Assembly (NCBI GenBank): GCA_964425225.1
Contig: CAYRMD010000014.1
Span: 1-64,000, forward strand
Source: BPJU01 sp964425225
GTDB lineage: Bacteria > Planctomycetota > Planctomycetia > Pirellulales > Pirellulaceae
Direction of reading: 5' to 3'
Length of the DNA: 64,000 bases
Shown piece after piece: positions 46,239-55,453 of this stretch. The number at the start of each line of letters is the position of its first letter. The stretch's first letter is position 1. The notes under the pieces were generated by a model. It made no database searches and was not told the DNA's origin. It saw nothing but the letters and a program-made list of their open reading frames with translations. Both the position numbers and the translations under genes were made by a program.

Positions 46239-47276
46239 ATGCCACGGCATCTACTGGAACAATTGCGTGACGGACTGCCCAGGTGGTTAGCCGAACAAGG
46301 CCACCGTCGGTTCCGCGTGCAACAGATTCGTCATTGGTTGTTCGACCGCCGTGCCGAATCGTTTGATCAGATGAACGAGCTGCCGAAGGAGCTCCGTGCT
46401 GCGCTGGAAAACGAGTTCGTCATTTGGTCGGCACAGGTCGAGGCGGTACGGCAGGCTCCCGACGGGACGGAAAAACTTCTGCTGCGCCTGGAGGACAATG
46501 CTCGTATTGAGTGTGTGTTGCTGCGCGACGGGACACGTCGTTCGATCTGCATTAGCACCCAGGTGGGTTGTGCCATGGGGTGCGTCTTCTGCGCTAGTGG
46601 CTTAGGCGGGCTCGAGCGAAGTTTGCGTAAAGGAGAAATCCTCGAACAAATGCTACGCCTGCAGCAGCGGCTACCGCGCAACGAACGCATCAGCCATATC
46701 GCGGTGATGGGAATGGGAGAACCCTTGGCGAATCTGGACAATGTGCTGGCGGCATTGGCCGAAGCTACGGCGCGCGATGGCTTGGGTATTAGTGCGCGGC
46801 GTATTACCATCTCGACGGTCGGTCTGCCTGCAGCCATTGAGCGCTTGGCCACCTGTGGCATTCCATACCACCTGGCCGTGTCGTTGCATGCACCCGATGA
46901 TGCGCTTCGCAATGCATTGGTCCCCGTAAATGGTAAGATCGGTATCCAGGCGATCTTGGATGCGGCAGATCGATATTTTCACCGGACCGGCCGTAAACTA
47001 ACGTTCGAGTACGTGTTGCTGCATGGTATTAACGATCAGCCCGGTCACGCGCAGAAACTGGCGCGGCTGTTACGAGGGCGTACGGCGCTGGTAAATGTGA
47101 TCCCATATAACCCGGTCTCCGGTCTTGGTTTTCAGACTCCTAACGTCGCTGCCCAACGACGCTTCGAAAGCGTATTGCGCCGGGCCGGCATCAATGTGTA
47201 CGTCCGCGAACGCAAAGGCGACGTCATTGATGCCGCTTGCGGCCAGCTACGACGCATTACCTCGGGGGAAGATTGA
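46239..47276 (+). CDS. rlmN: 23S rRNA (adenine(2503)-C(2))-methyltransferase RlmN
   Basis: A 345-residue radical-SAM enzyme that methylates C2 of A2503 in 23S rRNA (and A37 of some tRNAs), tuning ribosome accuracy. The iron-sulfur ligands are Cys111, Cys115 and Cys118 in QVGCAMGCVFCASG. The resolving Cys is Cys334 in IDAACGQL near the C-terminus. MGMGEPLANLDNVL is the SAM-binding GEP-type motif, and ISTVGLPAAIERLA and VSLHAPDDALRNALVPVN are characteristic. The N-terminal helical domain (FRVQQIRHWLFDRR) is present. Start ATG at 46239 after GGGAAAG. The stop codon directly abuts the stop of the convergent small membrane gene. Confidence 0.96.
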   Translation: MPRHLLEQLRDGLPRWLAEQGHRRFRVQQIRHWLFDRRAESFDQMNELPKELRAALENEFVIWSAQVEAVRQAPDGTEKLLLRLEDNARIECVLLRDGTRRSICISTQVGCAMGCVFCASGLGGLERSLRKGEILEQMLRLQQRLPRNERISHIAVMGMGEPLANLDNVLAALAEATARDGLGISARRITISTVGLPAAIERLATCGIPYHLAVSLHAPDDALRNALVPVNGKIGIQAILDAADRYFHRTGRKLTFEYVLLHGINDQPGHAQKLARLLRGRTALVNVIPYNPVSGLGFQTPNVAAQRRFESVLRRAGINVYVRERKGDVIDAACGQLRRITSGED

Positions 47277-47684
47277 CTACTGGGAATCCTTCGGTCTTGG
47301 AGAAAGCAGGGGATCGGCCGGGCTACAGGCGCCCGAAAAAACTCCGGCGCCCAAACAGGCAAAGGCCCACAACGTCATCGGGCTTCCCGCGTGATCGATC
47401 CACCCCTGGCCGATGGCCGCCGTTAAACTTCCGGTAGCTACAATGGCTAAAAGGCGCGAGGCACCTTGGCCTGAGATCACGCGCCCCACAGCCCATCCGA
47501 CGACCAGTAAGAGTATGGCTACCAGTACGCCGAGCATCGTCAAGGCCACCGAGGCATGTCGGTGGGCAGCATAACTTACACCGGCTACTGCTAAGCCTAG
47601 GGGAACAAGCCACTGCCAAGGAAGGGGGGGCGAGCTGGTCCCGTTCACTCTGGGTCCTCGATACGGATTCACAGCGTGGGACAT
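47277..47684 (-). CDS. Small membrane protein, planctomycete type
   Basis: A 135-residue protein. It starts with VNPYRGP, a motif common at the N-terminus of small planctomycete membrane proteins. Four hydrophobic segments follow: about 23-41, 48-69, 80-96 and 103-120. Function unknown. It converges on rlmN with no bases between the two stop codons, so 3' ends of the two transcripts must overlap. Confidence 0.65.
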   Translation of the reverse strand: MSHAVNPYRGPRVNGTSSPPLPWQWLVPLGLAVAGVSYAAHRHASVALTMLGVLVAILLLVVGWAVGRVISGQGASRLLAIVATGSLTAAIGQGWIDHAGSPMTLWAFACLGAGVFSGACSPADPLLSPRPKDSQ

Positions 47685-48031
47685 GTGCGAATCAACCTCA
47701 TTTGCATCGCGAAAGCCAACCGTCGTGCGTTTTTAGGTGGTAGGCTTAGTCGCCAAGTGGTACAAGATTTGGCCAACCCTCTGCCCTTCTATCCGCCGAT
47801 ACTATACATTGACCGAAAAGGGCTGTTGTCCTTCTAGGACCTCGCGTTCAAAAGGAAGTGGGGTAACATCACGATTCGATGTGCGCACTTCCTTCGGGCC
47901 CTGAGCCCCCGCCGCGGGCTATCCTTGGCACCTGCGGTTGGTTATGTCGCACAAAGGTTACGCTACACGAGTTCTCGGGCGGTATAAAGGGGGCTTTCCA
48001 ATTTCAGATGGGAATTAGGGAGCAGATGCGG
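47685..48031. other. Intergenic gap, 347 bases, no gene recognised
   Basis: Divergent promoters for the small membrane gene and the acidic protein gene should lie here. In-frame codons upstream of 48032 are open to 47879 but lack a ribosome-binding site. No repeat copy seen. Confidence 0.45.
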
Positions 48032-48823
48032 ATGGCACGACATCGGGATTGGGACCAAGATGAAGACTTCCGCACGGACGACATCGATTTTGGCGATGAT
48101 GAGCTGCAGGAGGAAACGGGCAGCGACGATGGCAACGCGGTAGCCGCGGCTGGAGAAGCACAGACGCCCGGCGGCGCGCGGAACGCGGAACTAAGCGCGG
48201 CTTCCGATGAAGCAATGCAGTCGGGTGGAAAGCAAAAAGGCCGAACGCGTCGGTCCACTTCGTCATCGAAACGCCAAGCTCCGAGTAATGGCTCGGCCGC
48301 CGATTCGGGTGCGAAGAGCTCCGGCAAGCGCCGTAAGAAAGCCTCTGCCGCCACGCAACCCGATGTGGAACGTCTGTCATTAACCGAGGCTGCTCGCGAG
48401 GATGCCAGTCTGCAACCTATCGAGCCGGCCTCGCATGCTGAAACCCCTCCGCCGGAGAGTTCGGAAGTAGAGCTTTCGACAACGAGCAACCACACCGGAG
48501 CCGCCTCTGAACTGCGGGTCGAGTCGACCGAGGAAACCGAGCCGGTCCACGTGGGCGGTAGCGAGCCAAAGGATTGTGGCGATCTTCCGCCGGATAATAC
48601 AGAACAGATTCAGGTGCTGCGCCGGTTGGGCTGTCGTGTCGACGTGGATGCCCATGGACATGTTTGGCGAATATTTCTCTACGAACGCAACAAAGACAAT
48701 GCATTAGCGATGATCCACGATTTTCCGTGCCTGAAAGAACTTTGGCTGTTCGGGGCACGCGTCTCGGCGCAAATGGTGGATAAGTTCCGGGAATTGCATC
48801 CGAAAGTCAGCGTTTACATCTAA
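48032..48823 (+). CDS. Acidic, low-complexity protein with LRR-like C-terminus
   Basis: About 263 residues from the ATG at 48032, chosen because GGGAG stands nine bases before it. Residues 1-30 are Asp/Glu-rich. About 30-185 are low-complexity, rich in Ala, Ser, Lys and Glu, with basic patches (KQKGRTRRSTSSSKRQ, SGKRRKKASAA). The last 75 residues are ordered: IQVLRRLGCRVDVDAHGHVWRIFLYERN then ALAMIHDFPCLKELWLFGARVSAQMVDKF, resembling a short leucine-rich-repeat unit as in other planctomycete proteins. No signal peptide, so cytoplasmic. Function unknown; the long disordered part suggests a binding role. Confidence 0.72.
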   Translation: MARHRDWDQDEDFRTDDIDFGDDELQEETGSDDGNAVAAAGEAQTPGGARNAELSAASDEAMQSGGKQKGRTRRSTSSSKRQAPSNGSAADSGAKSSGKRRKKASAATQPDVERLSLTEAAREDASLQPIEPASHAETPPPESSEVELSTTSNHTGAASELRVESTEETEPVHVGGSEPKDCGDLPPDNTEQIQVLRRLGCRVDVDAHGHVWRIFLYERNKDNALAMIHDFPCLKELWLFGARVSAQMVDKFRELHPKVSVYI

Positions 48824-48937
48824 AAGCCTGCCCTAAAATCGTCCGCTCCAAAGGACTAGATCCACGTACGACGCGAGCAAAGTTCATGGCAGGGGTGGGT
48901 TCCCACCTCGATCAAAGAATGTGCCCCGATTTGCATA

Positions 48938-48965
48938 GTGCCGCTCCCTTATGAGCGCGGTTCTG
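48938..48965. repeat. REP-like palindrome, copy 2
   Basis: GTGCCGCTCCCTTATGAGCG followed by CGGTTCTG. The flank before it (GATCAAAGAATGTGCCCCGA) also resembles the flank of copy 3. Confidence 0.6.
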
Positions 48966-49039
48966 TTGGGCGGCGGAGTGTGGTTGGTGATTGTTCGTGT
49001 CAGCAACCGCCAATGGGCAATCGATAAGTAGAGATGGTT

Positions 49040-49068
49040 TTCTTTGCGCCTTTGCGTTGAATTATTCG
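49040..49068. repeat. CAAAGGCGC-type dispersed repeat, copy 4 (single end)
   Basis: TCTTTGCGCCTTTGCGTTGA followed by ATTATTCG is the reverse complement of the family's left end. No matching opposite end was seen nearby, so this is a half copy. Confidence 0.6.
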
Positions 49069-49341
49069 TTTACTTGGACTGTCGATTCGCCTTTTCAATT
49101 TTGCGGCACGCTTTGTGTTGCGTTGCGCTTGCCACGTACTACCCAAAATGGTTAAATTGAAGGCTTGAAGACCATTCAAGGCTGGCTGCGGAAGACTCGG
49201 CCACCCAACGCACACTATGGAAAGCTGTCGCATGCCAACTGGGTAAAGGATTACCCAACGGCGATTCGCGCCGATCTTTAAGACCTACCTTGCCAAACAT
49301 ACTGCCTAACACCTGCCCATTCGACCTAACGTGGAGCCTTT

Positions 49342-51738
49342 ATGATACGACGGTTGGGTTATATGTCCCAGAAAGAGCTGTCGACCATTTATCGAGACTT
49401 GGTCGTAAGCGCGGTGTTTCTTGCGGTCTGTAGCCTGGCATTGCTACTTCGTGGCCAGGAAAGCCCTTCCGGCTCGTTGGCCGAACAGTTCGATGCCCAA
49501 GTTCCTGGATTGCTGCGAGCACGCTGCGGCGATTGTCATTCGGGCCAGGAGGCTGAAGCCGGAATGCGATTCGACGTGCCCATCCGATGGAATGGCGTTC
49601 CAGCGGAGCATGCCAAATGGGAAAAAGTTCTCAAAATGCTCGCTTCCGGCGCGATGCCGCCGGACGACGCGGTGGCGTTGACGAACGAAGAGCGCCAAGG
49701 TTTGGTACACCTGATTCGCGCGGCGCTGGACGAGCTGGACTGTAGTCATCCGTATGATCCGGGGCGCGTGACCATTCGTCGGCTGAACCGCAACGAGTAT
49801 GACAACACGATCCGAGATCTATTTGGAATCGATTTGCGATTGGCTCGGGACTTTCCCAGCGATGATGTTGGGCACGGATTCGACAATATCGGCGATGTAC
49901 TGGCCGTGTCCCCTTTGTTATTTGAAAAATATCTCGACGCGGCAGAAAAGGTTGCTGAAGCCGTCATTCAAGATCCCGAAAGTCTGCGAGTACATTTCCG
50001 GAGGGAAGCGAATCAGTTACGCCCCGAAGGCCAATTATCCTTGCGCGATGATGGGCTGTGGGGGGTGTATTCCAGCACGGGTCACGTAGCAGCAACTTTT
50101 GAAGTACCTCGCGATGGGCGTTATCGCGTGCGGGTTGTGGCTACCGCCGATCAGGCAGGAGGCGAACCGGCGCGCATGGAATGGCTTGTCGACGGGCAAG
50201 CAGTCGAAACCATCGATGTGCCCACACGAGCACCCAAGACGGATACCTTTGAGCGGGTACTCGCATTATCGAAAGGTTCACGCCGAATCGCCGTACGATT
50301 TGTCAACGATTACTATCGGCCCGAAGATCCCGATCCAAATCAACGTGATCGCAACCTCTATGTTGGCGTAATCGGTTTGCATGGGCCCTTGGATTTGCGC
50401 GATGAGGACTTTACGGAATTGCATCGGAGGTTCGTAATCGATCGGCCGCGCGACGAGCAAAGCCGTCGCGAGTTACGGCGCGCAGCGCGTACCGTGCTAG
50501 AACGCTTTCTGAAGCGAGCTTTCCGTCGTCCGGTGTCGGAGGACGAACTGCGCACGTATGTGAATTTGGTGGATTTAGCGGTCCAGAACGGGGACACGTA
50601 CGAGATCGGATTACGCGTAGCGGTTGCGGGCGCCTTGGTGTCTCCTCATTTTCTGTTCCGTGTGGAATCCGATCCAGATGGCTTGCCACCCGGAAGTATT
50701 CGCCCTTTGAATGACTACGAGCTCGCTGTGCGCTTATCGTATTTTTTGTGGAGCAGTATGCCGGATGAGGAACTTTTCGAGTTGGCGGATGTTGGAAAAC
50801 TCAATGATCCTCAGACTTTAGAGCACCAAGTTCGCCGCATGCTCCAGGATCCGAAAAGCTGGGCTCTGGCCGAAAATTTCGCCGCGCAATGGCTCAACTT
50901 GCGAAACTTGTGGGAAGCACAGCCGGATCCCAGAATGTTTCCGGGCTTTGACGAACCGTTGCGAAAGGCGATGCTGCGCGAGACGCTCGAACTCTTCATG
51001 CATGTCGTCCGCGAGGATCGACCCATTACCGAATTGCTCACCGCGGACTACACGTTTGTCAACCGGCAACTCGCTCAGTGGTATGGTCTCTCCACGGAGG
51101 GCTTGGACGACCAGACATTCCAGAAAATCTCGCTTCTTCAGACGCCACGCCGGGGTGTGTTGTCTCACGCCTCGATCTTGACACTGACTTCGAATCCCCG
51201 TCGCACAAGCCCGGTCAAGCGAGGTAAATGGATCATGGAGAATATTCTGGGAACACCACCCCCCGAACCGCCAGCAAATGTTCCCTTGTTGGAAGAGACG
51301 GAAAAGGTTTCACCCGAACTGTCGCTCCGCCACCAGTTGGAACTGCATCGTAAAGATCCCACGTGTGCGGCATGTCACCGGCATATGGATACACTGGGGC
51401 TGGGATTTGAGAATTTTGATGCCGTGGGCAAGTGGCGAACGGAGGAAAAGGGTAAGTCTATTGATGTATCAGGAGAACTACCAAACGGAGGGAAATTCGA
51501 GGGCGTCGGGCAATTAATCGCGCTTCTAGCAAGCCAAAAACGAGATTTTGCACGTGTTCTTGCCGAAAAAATGCTTACCTTTGCCCTCGGACGGGGTTTA
51601 CAATACACGGATACCTGTGCCGTAAAGGAGATCGTTCAGCGACTGGAGCAAAATGATTATCGGTTTTCGGCATTGATATTAGGAATCGTTTTTAGCGACG
51701 CGTTTCGTATGCGACGCGTTGCGCCCGGCAACCAATAA
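49342..51738 (+). CDS. DUF1592 family exported cytochrome-type protein (DUF1587-1592-1588-1585)
   Basis: A 798-residue exported protein typical of planctomycetes. A hydrophobic anchor lies at 21-37. A cytochrome c-like haem motif CGDCH (Cys62, Cys65, His66) follows, with GAMPPDDAVAL as in PSCyt domains. Next is DUF1587 (TIRRLNRNEYDNTIRDLFGID), then a beta-rich carbohydrate-binding-like insert (about 230-340), DUF1595, DUF1592 (NDYELAVRLSYFLWSSMPDEEL), DUF1588 with a second CAACH (Cys675, Cys678, His679) and DUF1585 at the end. The ATG follows GGAG. It forms a standard pair with the DUF1552 gene 224 bases downstream. Redox role is inferred from haem motifs only. Confidence 0.93.
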   Translation: MIRRLGYMSQKELSTIYRDLVVSAVFLAVCSLALLLRGQESPSGSLAEQFDAQVPGLLRARCGDCHSGQEAEAGMRFDVPIRWNGVPAEHAKWEKVLKMLASGAMPPDDAVALTNEERQGLVHLIRAALDELDCSHPYDPGRVTIRRLNRNEYDNTIRDLFGIDLRLARDFPSDDVGHGFDNIGDVLAVSPLLFEKYLDAAEKVAEAVIQDPESLRVHFRREANQLRPEGQLSLRDDGLWGVYSSTGHVAATFEVPRDGRYRVRVVATADQAGGEPARMEWLVDGQAVETIDVPTRAPKTDTFERVLALSKGSRRIAVRFVNDYYRPEDPDPNQRDRNLYVGVIGLHGPLDLRDEDFTELHRRFVIDRPRDEQSRRELRRAARTVLERFLKRAFRRPVSEDELRTYVNLVDLAVQNGDTYEIGLRVAVAGALVSPHFLFRVESDPDGLPPGSIRPLNDYELAVRLSYFLWSSMPDEELFELADVGKLNDPQTLEHQVRRMLQDPKSWALAENFAAQWLNLRNLWEAQPDPRMFPGFDEPLRKAMLRETLELFMHVVREDRPITELLTADYTFVNRQLAQWYGLSTEGLDDQTFQKISLLQTPRRGVLSHASILTLTSNPRRTSPVKRGKWIMENILGTPPPEPPANVPLLEETEKVSPELSLRHQLELHRKDPTCAACHRHMDTLGLGFENFDAVGKWRTEEKGKSIDVSGELPNGGKFEGVGQLIALLASQKRDFARVLAEKMLTFALGRGLQYTDTCAVKEIVQRLEQNDYRFSALILGIVFSDAFRMRRVAPGNQ

Positions 51739-51962
51739 GATTTAGGCGCTGAAGCTGTATGGTTTGGCGAAGAGGCAGAACATCGGCAAAATAGCCACGG
51801 GGGTCGGAACAAACGTTGGGCGGACACTTGGCGGTAGCAAGAACACGGATGGTAGCAGGAGTCGGCCGCACGGACGGAGAGGGGATGGTTATCAGCAATA
51901 GAATGATTCGAGCCTAGGCCGTGTCGTAGGTTAAGAGTTAACCACGAATGAGGAGACGCATG

Positions 51963-53303
51963 ATGGCACGGTATCGTATTCCGCGGCGAACGTTCCTAAA
52001 GGGACTTGGCTTATCGGTGGGTTTGCCGATGCTCGAGGCGATGCGGTCGGCGCGGCTGTTAGCTGATTCGGCGCTACCCAAACCACCTGTACGTATGGCC
52101 TTCGTGTTCTTCCCCAATGGATGCATCATGCCCGCCTGGCGGCCGACCGAAGTGGGCTTCAATTATCCGATGCCAGAAACCCTGCAGGTATTGGAGCATT
52201 TGCGGTCGGAGTTCAACGTATTAACGGGCCTCACGCAGGACAACGGCCGTGCAAAGGGGGACGGACCGGGTGATCATGCGCGTAGTGCTGCATCGTTTTT
52301 GACCGGTGCGCATCCGGTAAAGACTGCTGGATCCGATATTCGCGTCGGCGTGTCGGTTGACCAAGTGGCTGCTGCTAAGATTGGCCATTTGACGAAGTTA
52401 GCTTCGCTGGAATTGGGCATTGAACCGGGGCGCAACGCAGGTAGTTGCGATTCTGGTTACAGTTGCGCGTATTCGAACAACATTTCCTGGAAAACCGCAT
52501 CGACGCCGATGGCAAAAGAGATCAGGCCCAGGTTGGTGTTCGAGCGGCTTTTCCACGATGGAAAGCAATCTGAATCCAGTCATGGACTGCGGGCCTACTA
52601 CCGCAAAAGCATACTGGATTTGGTGGCCGAGGATGCAGCGCGGTTGCAAAAGCGACTGGGACAAAATGACCGCCGTAAACTGGATGAATATTTTACCAGC
52701 GTACGTGAGTTGGAACGGCGCATCGAGCGTGTCGAGCGGCAACAGGCAACCGTAGCGCCCGAACTGGATGTGCCCGCCGGCATACCTCAGGATTTGGTGG
52801 AGCATATCCGGTTGATGTTTGATCTTTTGGTGCTGGCTTTCCGTACGGACACAACACGGATCGCTACGTTCATGTTGGCCAACGAAGGCAGCAATCGAGC
52901 ATATCGAATGGTGGACGTAACCGATGGCCATCATGAACTGTCGCATCATCAAAACCGACCGGAGAAGATCGAGCAAATCAAGAAGATCGATCGCTTTCTG
53001 CTCAGCCAGTTTGGTTACTTTCTCGAACAATTGAAAGCAATTCCCGAAGGAGAAGGGACGCTGCTGGACAACTGTATGATCTTGTATGGTGGTGGGTTGG
53101 CCGATGGCAATCGGCATGAACACCACGATCTACCGATTTTGCTGGCAGGAAAAGGCGGTGGGACGATTCTCACGGGCCGGCATGTTCGCTATCCACGCGA
53201 GACCCCGCTCAATAACTTGTTCCTTTCGATGTTGGATCGAGTCGGTGCGCCTGCGGATCAGTTAGGAGATAGCACAGGCCGGTTACCCGGACTGGATGGC
53301 TAG
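51963..53303 (+). CDS. DUF1552 domain protein (Tat-exported)
   Basis: A 446-residue DUF1552 protein with the twin-arginine signal IPRRTFLKGLGLSVGLPML. Conserved core pieces are MAFVFFPNGCIMPAWRP, GLTQDNGRAKGDGPGDHARSAASFLTGAHP, VSVDQVAAAKIG and YGGGLADGNRHEHHDLPILLAGKGGG. It shares the sulfatase-like fold of DUF1501 and nearly always follows a DUF1592-type cytochrome gene, as here. Activity is not established. The ATG at 51963 is preferred because AGGAG lies seven bases upstream; 51960 is also possible. Confidence 0.93.
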   Translation: MARYRIPRRTFLKGLGLSVGLPMLEAMRSARLLADSALPKPPVRMAFVFFPNGCIMPAWRPTEVGFNYPMPETLQVLEHLRSEFNVLTGLTQDNGRAKGDGPGDHARSAASFLTGAHPVKTAGSDIRVGVSVDQVAAAKIGHLTKLASLELGIEPGRNAGSCDSGYSCAYSNNISWKTASTPMAKEIRPRLVFERLFHDGKQSESSHGLRAYYRKSILDLVAEDAARLQKRLGQNDRRKLDEYFTSVRELERRIERVERQQATVAPELDVPAGIPQDLVEHIRLMFDLLVLAFRTDTTRIATFMLANEGSNRAYRMVDVTDGHHELSHHQNRPEKIEQIKKIDRFLLSQFGYFLEQLKAIPEGEGTLLDNCMILYGGGLADGNRHEHHDLPILLAGKGGGTILTGRHVRYPRETPLNNLFLSMLDRVGAPADQLGDSTGRLPGLDG

Positions 53304-53572
53304 AGGTAAATCTCGAAGGCCGCGACGCGTTTCCTTAAATGGACCCAAGTTCGTTGTCTGGGAGTGCCGACGGGCTTAGACCTGCTGGGTAGCTATTCTG
53401 GCTTCGCCCGTTTGATATTGTGTACCGGGGCGAGAATGTACCTGGCGGGCCTAGCGTAGGACCGACTTTTTTCCGTCCCAGCAGATGTGATCCGGCGCGA
53501 GTGCTTCTTCATGCAGGGGTTCGCTCGAGCGATGATGCAACGGAGCTGTGACCGTGAGGAAGCGGCACTGTT

Positions 53573-53670
53573 CGTTCAACGCAAAGCCGCTAAGGCGCAA
53601 CGAAGCTACCATTCAATGTCCAGCGCTGCACTACGTCTTGTTGTCTATGCGCTTTGCGCCCCTCAAGTTC
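53573..53670. repeat. CAAAGGCGC-type dispersed repeat, copy 5
   Basis: Left end TTCAACGCAAAGCCGCTAAG, right end TATGCGCTTTGCGCCCCTCA; the two ends are imperfect inverted copies about 55 bases apart. Confidence 0.65.
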
Positions 53671-53877
53671 GTCCAATGGCCGTGAGCACCGTCACGAAGC
53701 ACACACGCAGGCGTCAAACCTGCGTGAGAACGGGCAGCCCTCTGCGATTCCCTTATCGTAAAGACGGACCGATATCCCGTGTCGCAGCGCCGCGAACTCG
53801 GTGCACCCGGATGACATACGATCTTTAGGGGCGCGTTCGCAACGGGCCCCGATCAAGCAACGTGGCCCCATGCGGAG

Positions 53878-53906
53878 AGTGCCGCTCCCTGATGATCGTG
53901 GCTCTG
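53878..53906. repeat. REP-like palindrome, copy 3
   Basis: GTGCCGCTCCCTGATGATCG then TGGCTCTG. It stands 72 bases after the shared 19-mer, nearly the same distance (74) as in the def-fmt gap. A partial further copy (GGTGCCGCTCCTCG) follows around 53938. Confidence 0.62.
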
Positions 53907-54081
53907 ATGGGGTGGCGCCTTACGGTGCCGGCTCGGTGGTGCCGCTCCTCGACAACGTGCCTTTACCACGAAGTGCAATTAAGCGCGTTTACAGTCATAT
54001 TTGGTGAACCGGGGAAAGCTAGACGTAACCCCGATTTGCCCAACTATGGATAAGCTCGCTTACAGTCAAGATGCAAACGCT

Positions 54082-55233
54082 TTAAGGTCGAGCCATCGGC
54101 GGGTTAGCTGTAGACGGTGACCCACTTTCTGCGGGATCCGACGGGGGTTGGTCGACGGTTGCTTCCGTTTCGGAAGGGGCACTAGCAGGGTCCGGTAAAA
54201 CACGATCTTCATCCGTAGGATCGATATTCAACCATTTTTTGCGGACGCTTTCTGGAACGGACTCGCGCCAGATCGCCAGCACTTCCTTGACATCGACGTA
54301 AGGGTTGCCATTTTCGTTACCTGGTTCTCCACCTTGGACTGGTTTTCGCGGAACCCACAGCATGTCAAGGCGGTTGCTATCAGAGTAATAACGGCCGCCG
54401 ATAATATGGCCGTCGTCGTCTAAGTCCAGTAGGTAGTGGAAATAGAGGTTGCGTGACAAACGTGGCCCTTTGTCATATTCACGAGGAGTGTTCACGGCGT
54501 GCGTCAGTGACAGTTTCACCTCGCGCTGCTGTGGTGAGATCTTCTGGACGGTAGCTTTGTATGCGTAAGCCGGGTAATTGATCACCACCTCTCCAATGGC
54601 CGTCTCAATTCCGATCGGATGTTCGCCCCTTCCGATCCAGTTGGTGACCGATAAATGGAATATCGCCGGGTGGATTATTGGGTCGTTTCCTCCGAGAAAT
54701 TCGCTATCCGAGTACATGTAGATTTCGGCTAACAATCCCTTGATATCCGCCGGGGTGAACACGACACCATTGCGGACCACGCTTCGCTGAGGTTCCGCAT
54801 GGCGAATTGCGGCGGCTGTCCAACCGTTGCAGTGTCCGTACCAACTGGGCACACGTCCGGCTAATAAAGCTTCGCGCAGCCGAGGGAATAACACGGGGCG
54901 ATCCGGATTCAACATGCCGCGGTGACCTCGCACATCGTGCCGTTCCCACTCGGCGGCCAAAGAACGTCCGCCGTGGAACGCCCAGTCGTACTTACGCAAT
55001 GCTGCGATGGTACCACCCGCTCGATCGGGATAATCATGACCACAGTATGGGATGCGAAAATCCGGCACCGAACCTGTTTCTGGCAAAGCGTCGGCTCGGG
55101 TCTCCAATTCGGTAGCCCACCATAAACGAAAGACTTCCTTTTGGTATTCCAATTCCTTGGTAAAACCGCGCAGTGGACCACTCGTCTGCAAAATGCTGGC
55201 CGCGATAAGGAACCAACCAAGCGAATGACCCAT
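54082..55233 (-). CDS. Transglutaminase-elicitor-like exported protein
   Basis: A 383-residue protein with a short signal peptide (GWFLIAASILQTSGP). The key stretch is VPSWYGHCNGWTAAAIRHAEP, where Cys135 would be the nucleophile. This GHCNGW context matches the transglutaminase elicitor family first described from oomycetes and later found in bacteria. IIHPAIFHLSVTNWIG downstream may supply the His of the catalytic centre. The C-terminal 50 residues are a Pro/Ser/Glu-rich tail. It would form bonds between Gln and Lys side chains, or hydrolyse related bonds, outside the cytoplasm; activity is inferred. A Gln/Lys-rich secreted repeat protein is encoded just upstream on the same strand. Confidence 0.75.
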   Translation of the reverse strand: MGHSLGWFLIAASILQTSGPLRGFTKELEYQKEVFRLWWATELETRADALPETGSVPDFRIPYCGHDYPDRAGGTIAALRKYDWAFHGGRSLAAEWERHDVRGHRGMLNPDRPVLFPRLREALLAGRVPSWYGHCNGWTAAAIRHAEPQRSVVRNGVVFTPADIKGLLAEIYMYSDSEFLGGNDPIIHPAIFHLSVTNWIGRGEHPIGIETAIGEVVINYPAYAYKATVQKISPQQREVKLSLTHAVNTPREYDKGPRLSRNLYFHYLLDLDDDGHIIGGRYYSDSNRLDMLWVPRKPVQGGEPGNENGNPYVDVKEVLAIWRESVPESVRKKWLNIDPTDEDRVLPDPASAPSETEATVDQPPSDPAESGSPSTANPPMARP

Positions 55234-55378
55234 GGTTCGATCTCCCGGCAGAATCGCTTAGACCGAGGCAACGTTGACGACAACCCACAAGCGTCCGGGC
55301 TGCTGTCGTGCAAAGCAATCCCCCGCGGGCGAATATGGGTACTGAAACGTAGCCAACATTGAAGCAGTGGGTATGCCG

Positions 55379-55418
55379 AAAAGACGACCTCCCTGCAAAC
55401 AGCCGCAAGGAGGTCGTC
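55379..55418 (-). terminator. Rho-independent terminator of the Gln/Lys-repeat gene
   Basis: GACGACCTCC (55383-55392) and GGAGGTCGTC (55409-55418) form a perfect 10-bp stem with a 16-base loop. On the minus strand the stem is followed by TTTTC. It lies 36 bases after the stop codon of the small repeat gene and before the transglutaminase-like gene. Confidence 0.8.
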
Positions 55419-55453
55419 GCCCTACGGAGAACCGTACACGGAACAAGCTCGGT

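Larger units (their letters stand above)
48824..49341. other. Gap of 518 bases with two repeat copies
   Basis: No gene. It holds a REP-like palindrome at 48938-48965 and, about 75 bases on, a reverse-oriented CAAAGGCGC-family end at 49040-49068. Confidence 0.6.
53304..54081. other. Gap of 778 bases made largely of dispersed repeats
   Basis: No gene. It contains a CAAAGGCGC element (53573-53670), then a stretch shared with the def-fmt gap including the 19-mer CGCCGCGAACTCGGTGCAC at 53788-53806, then a REP-like palindrome (53878-53906). A 113-codon frame at 53487-53828 is a product of the repeats. Confidence 0.65.

Noticed and set aside
53487..53828. 113-codon frame in the repeat-rich gap
   Set aside because: It translates the CAAAGGCGC element and neighbouring repeats; equivalent frames occur wherever the repeat does.
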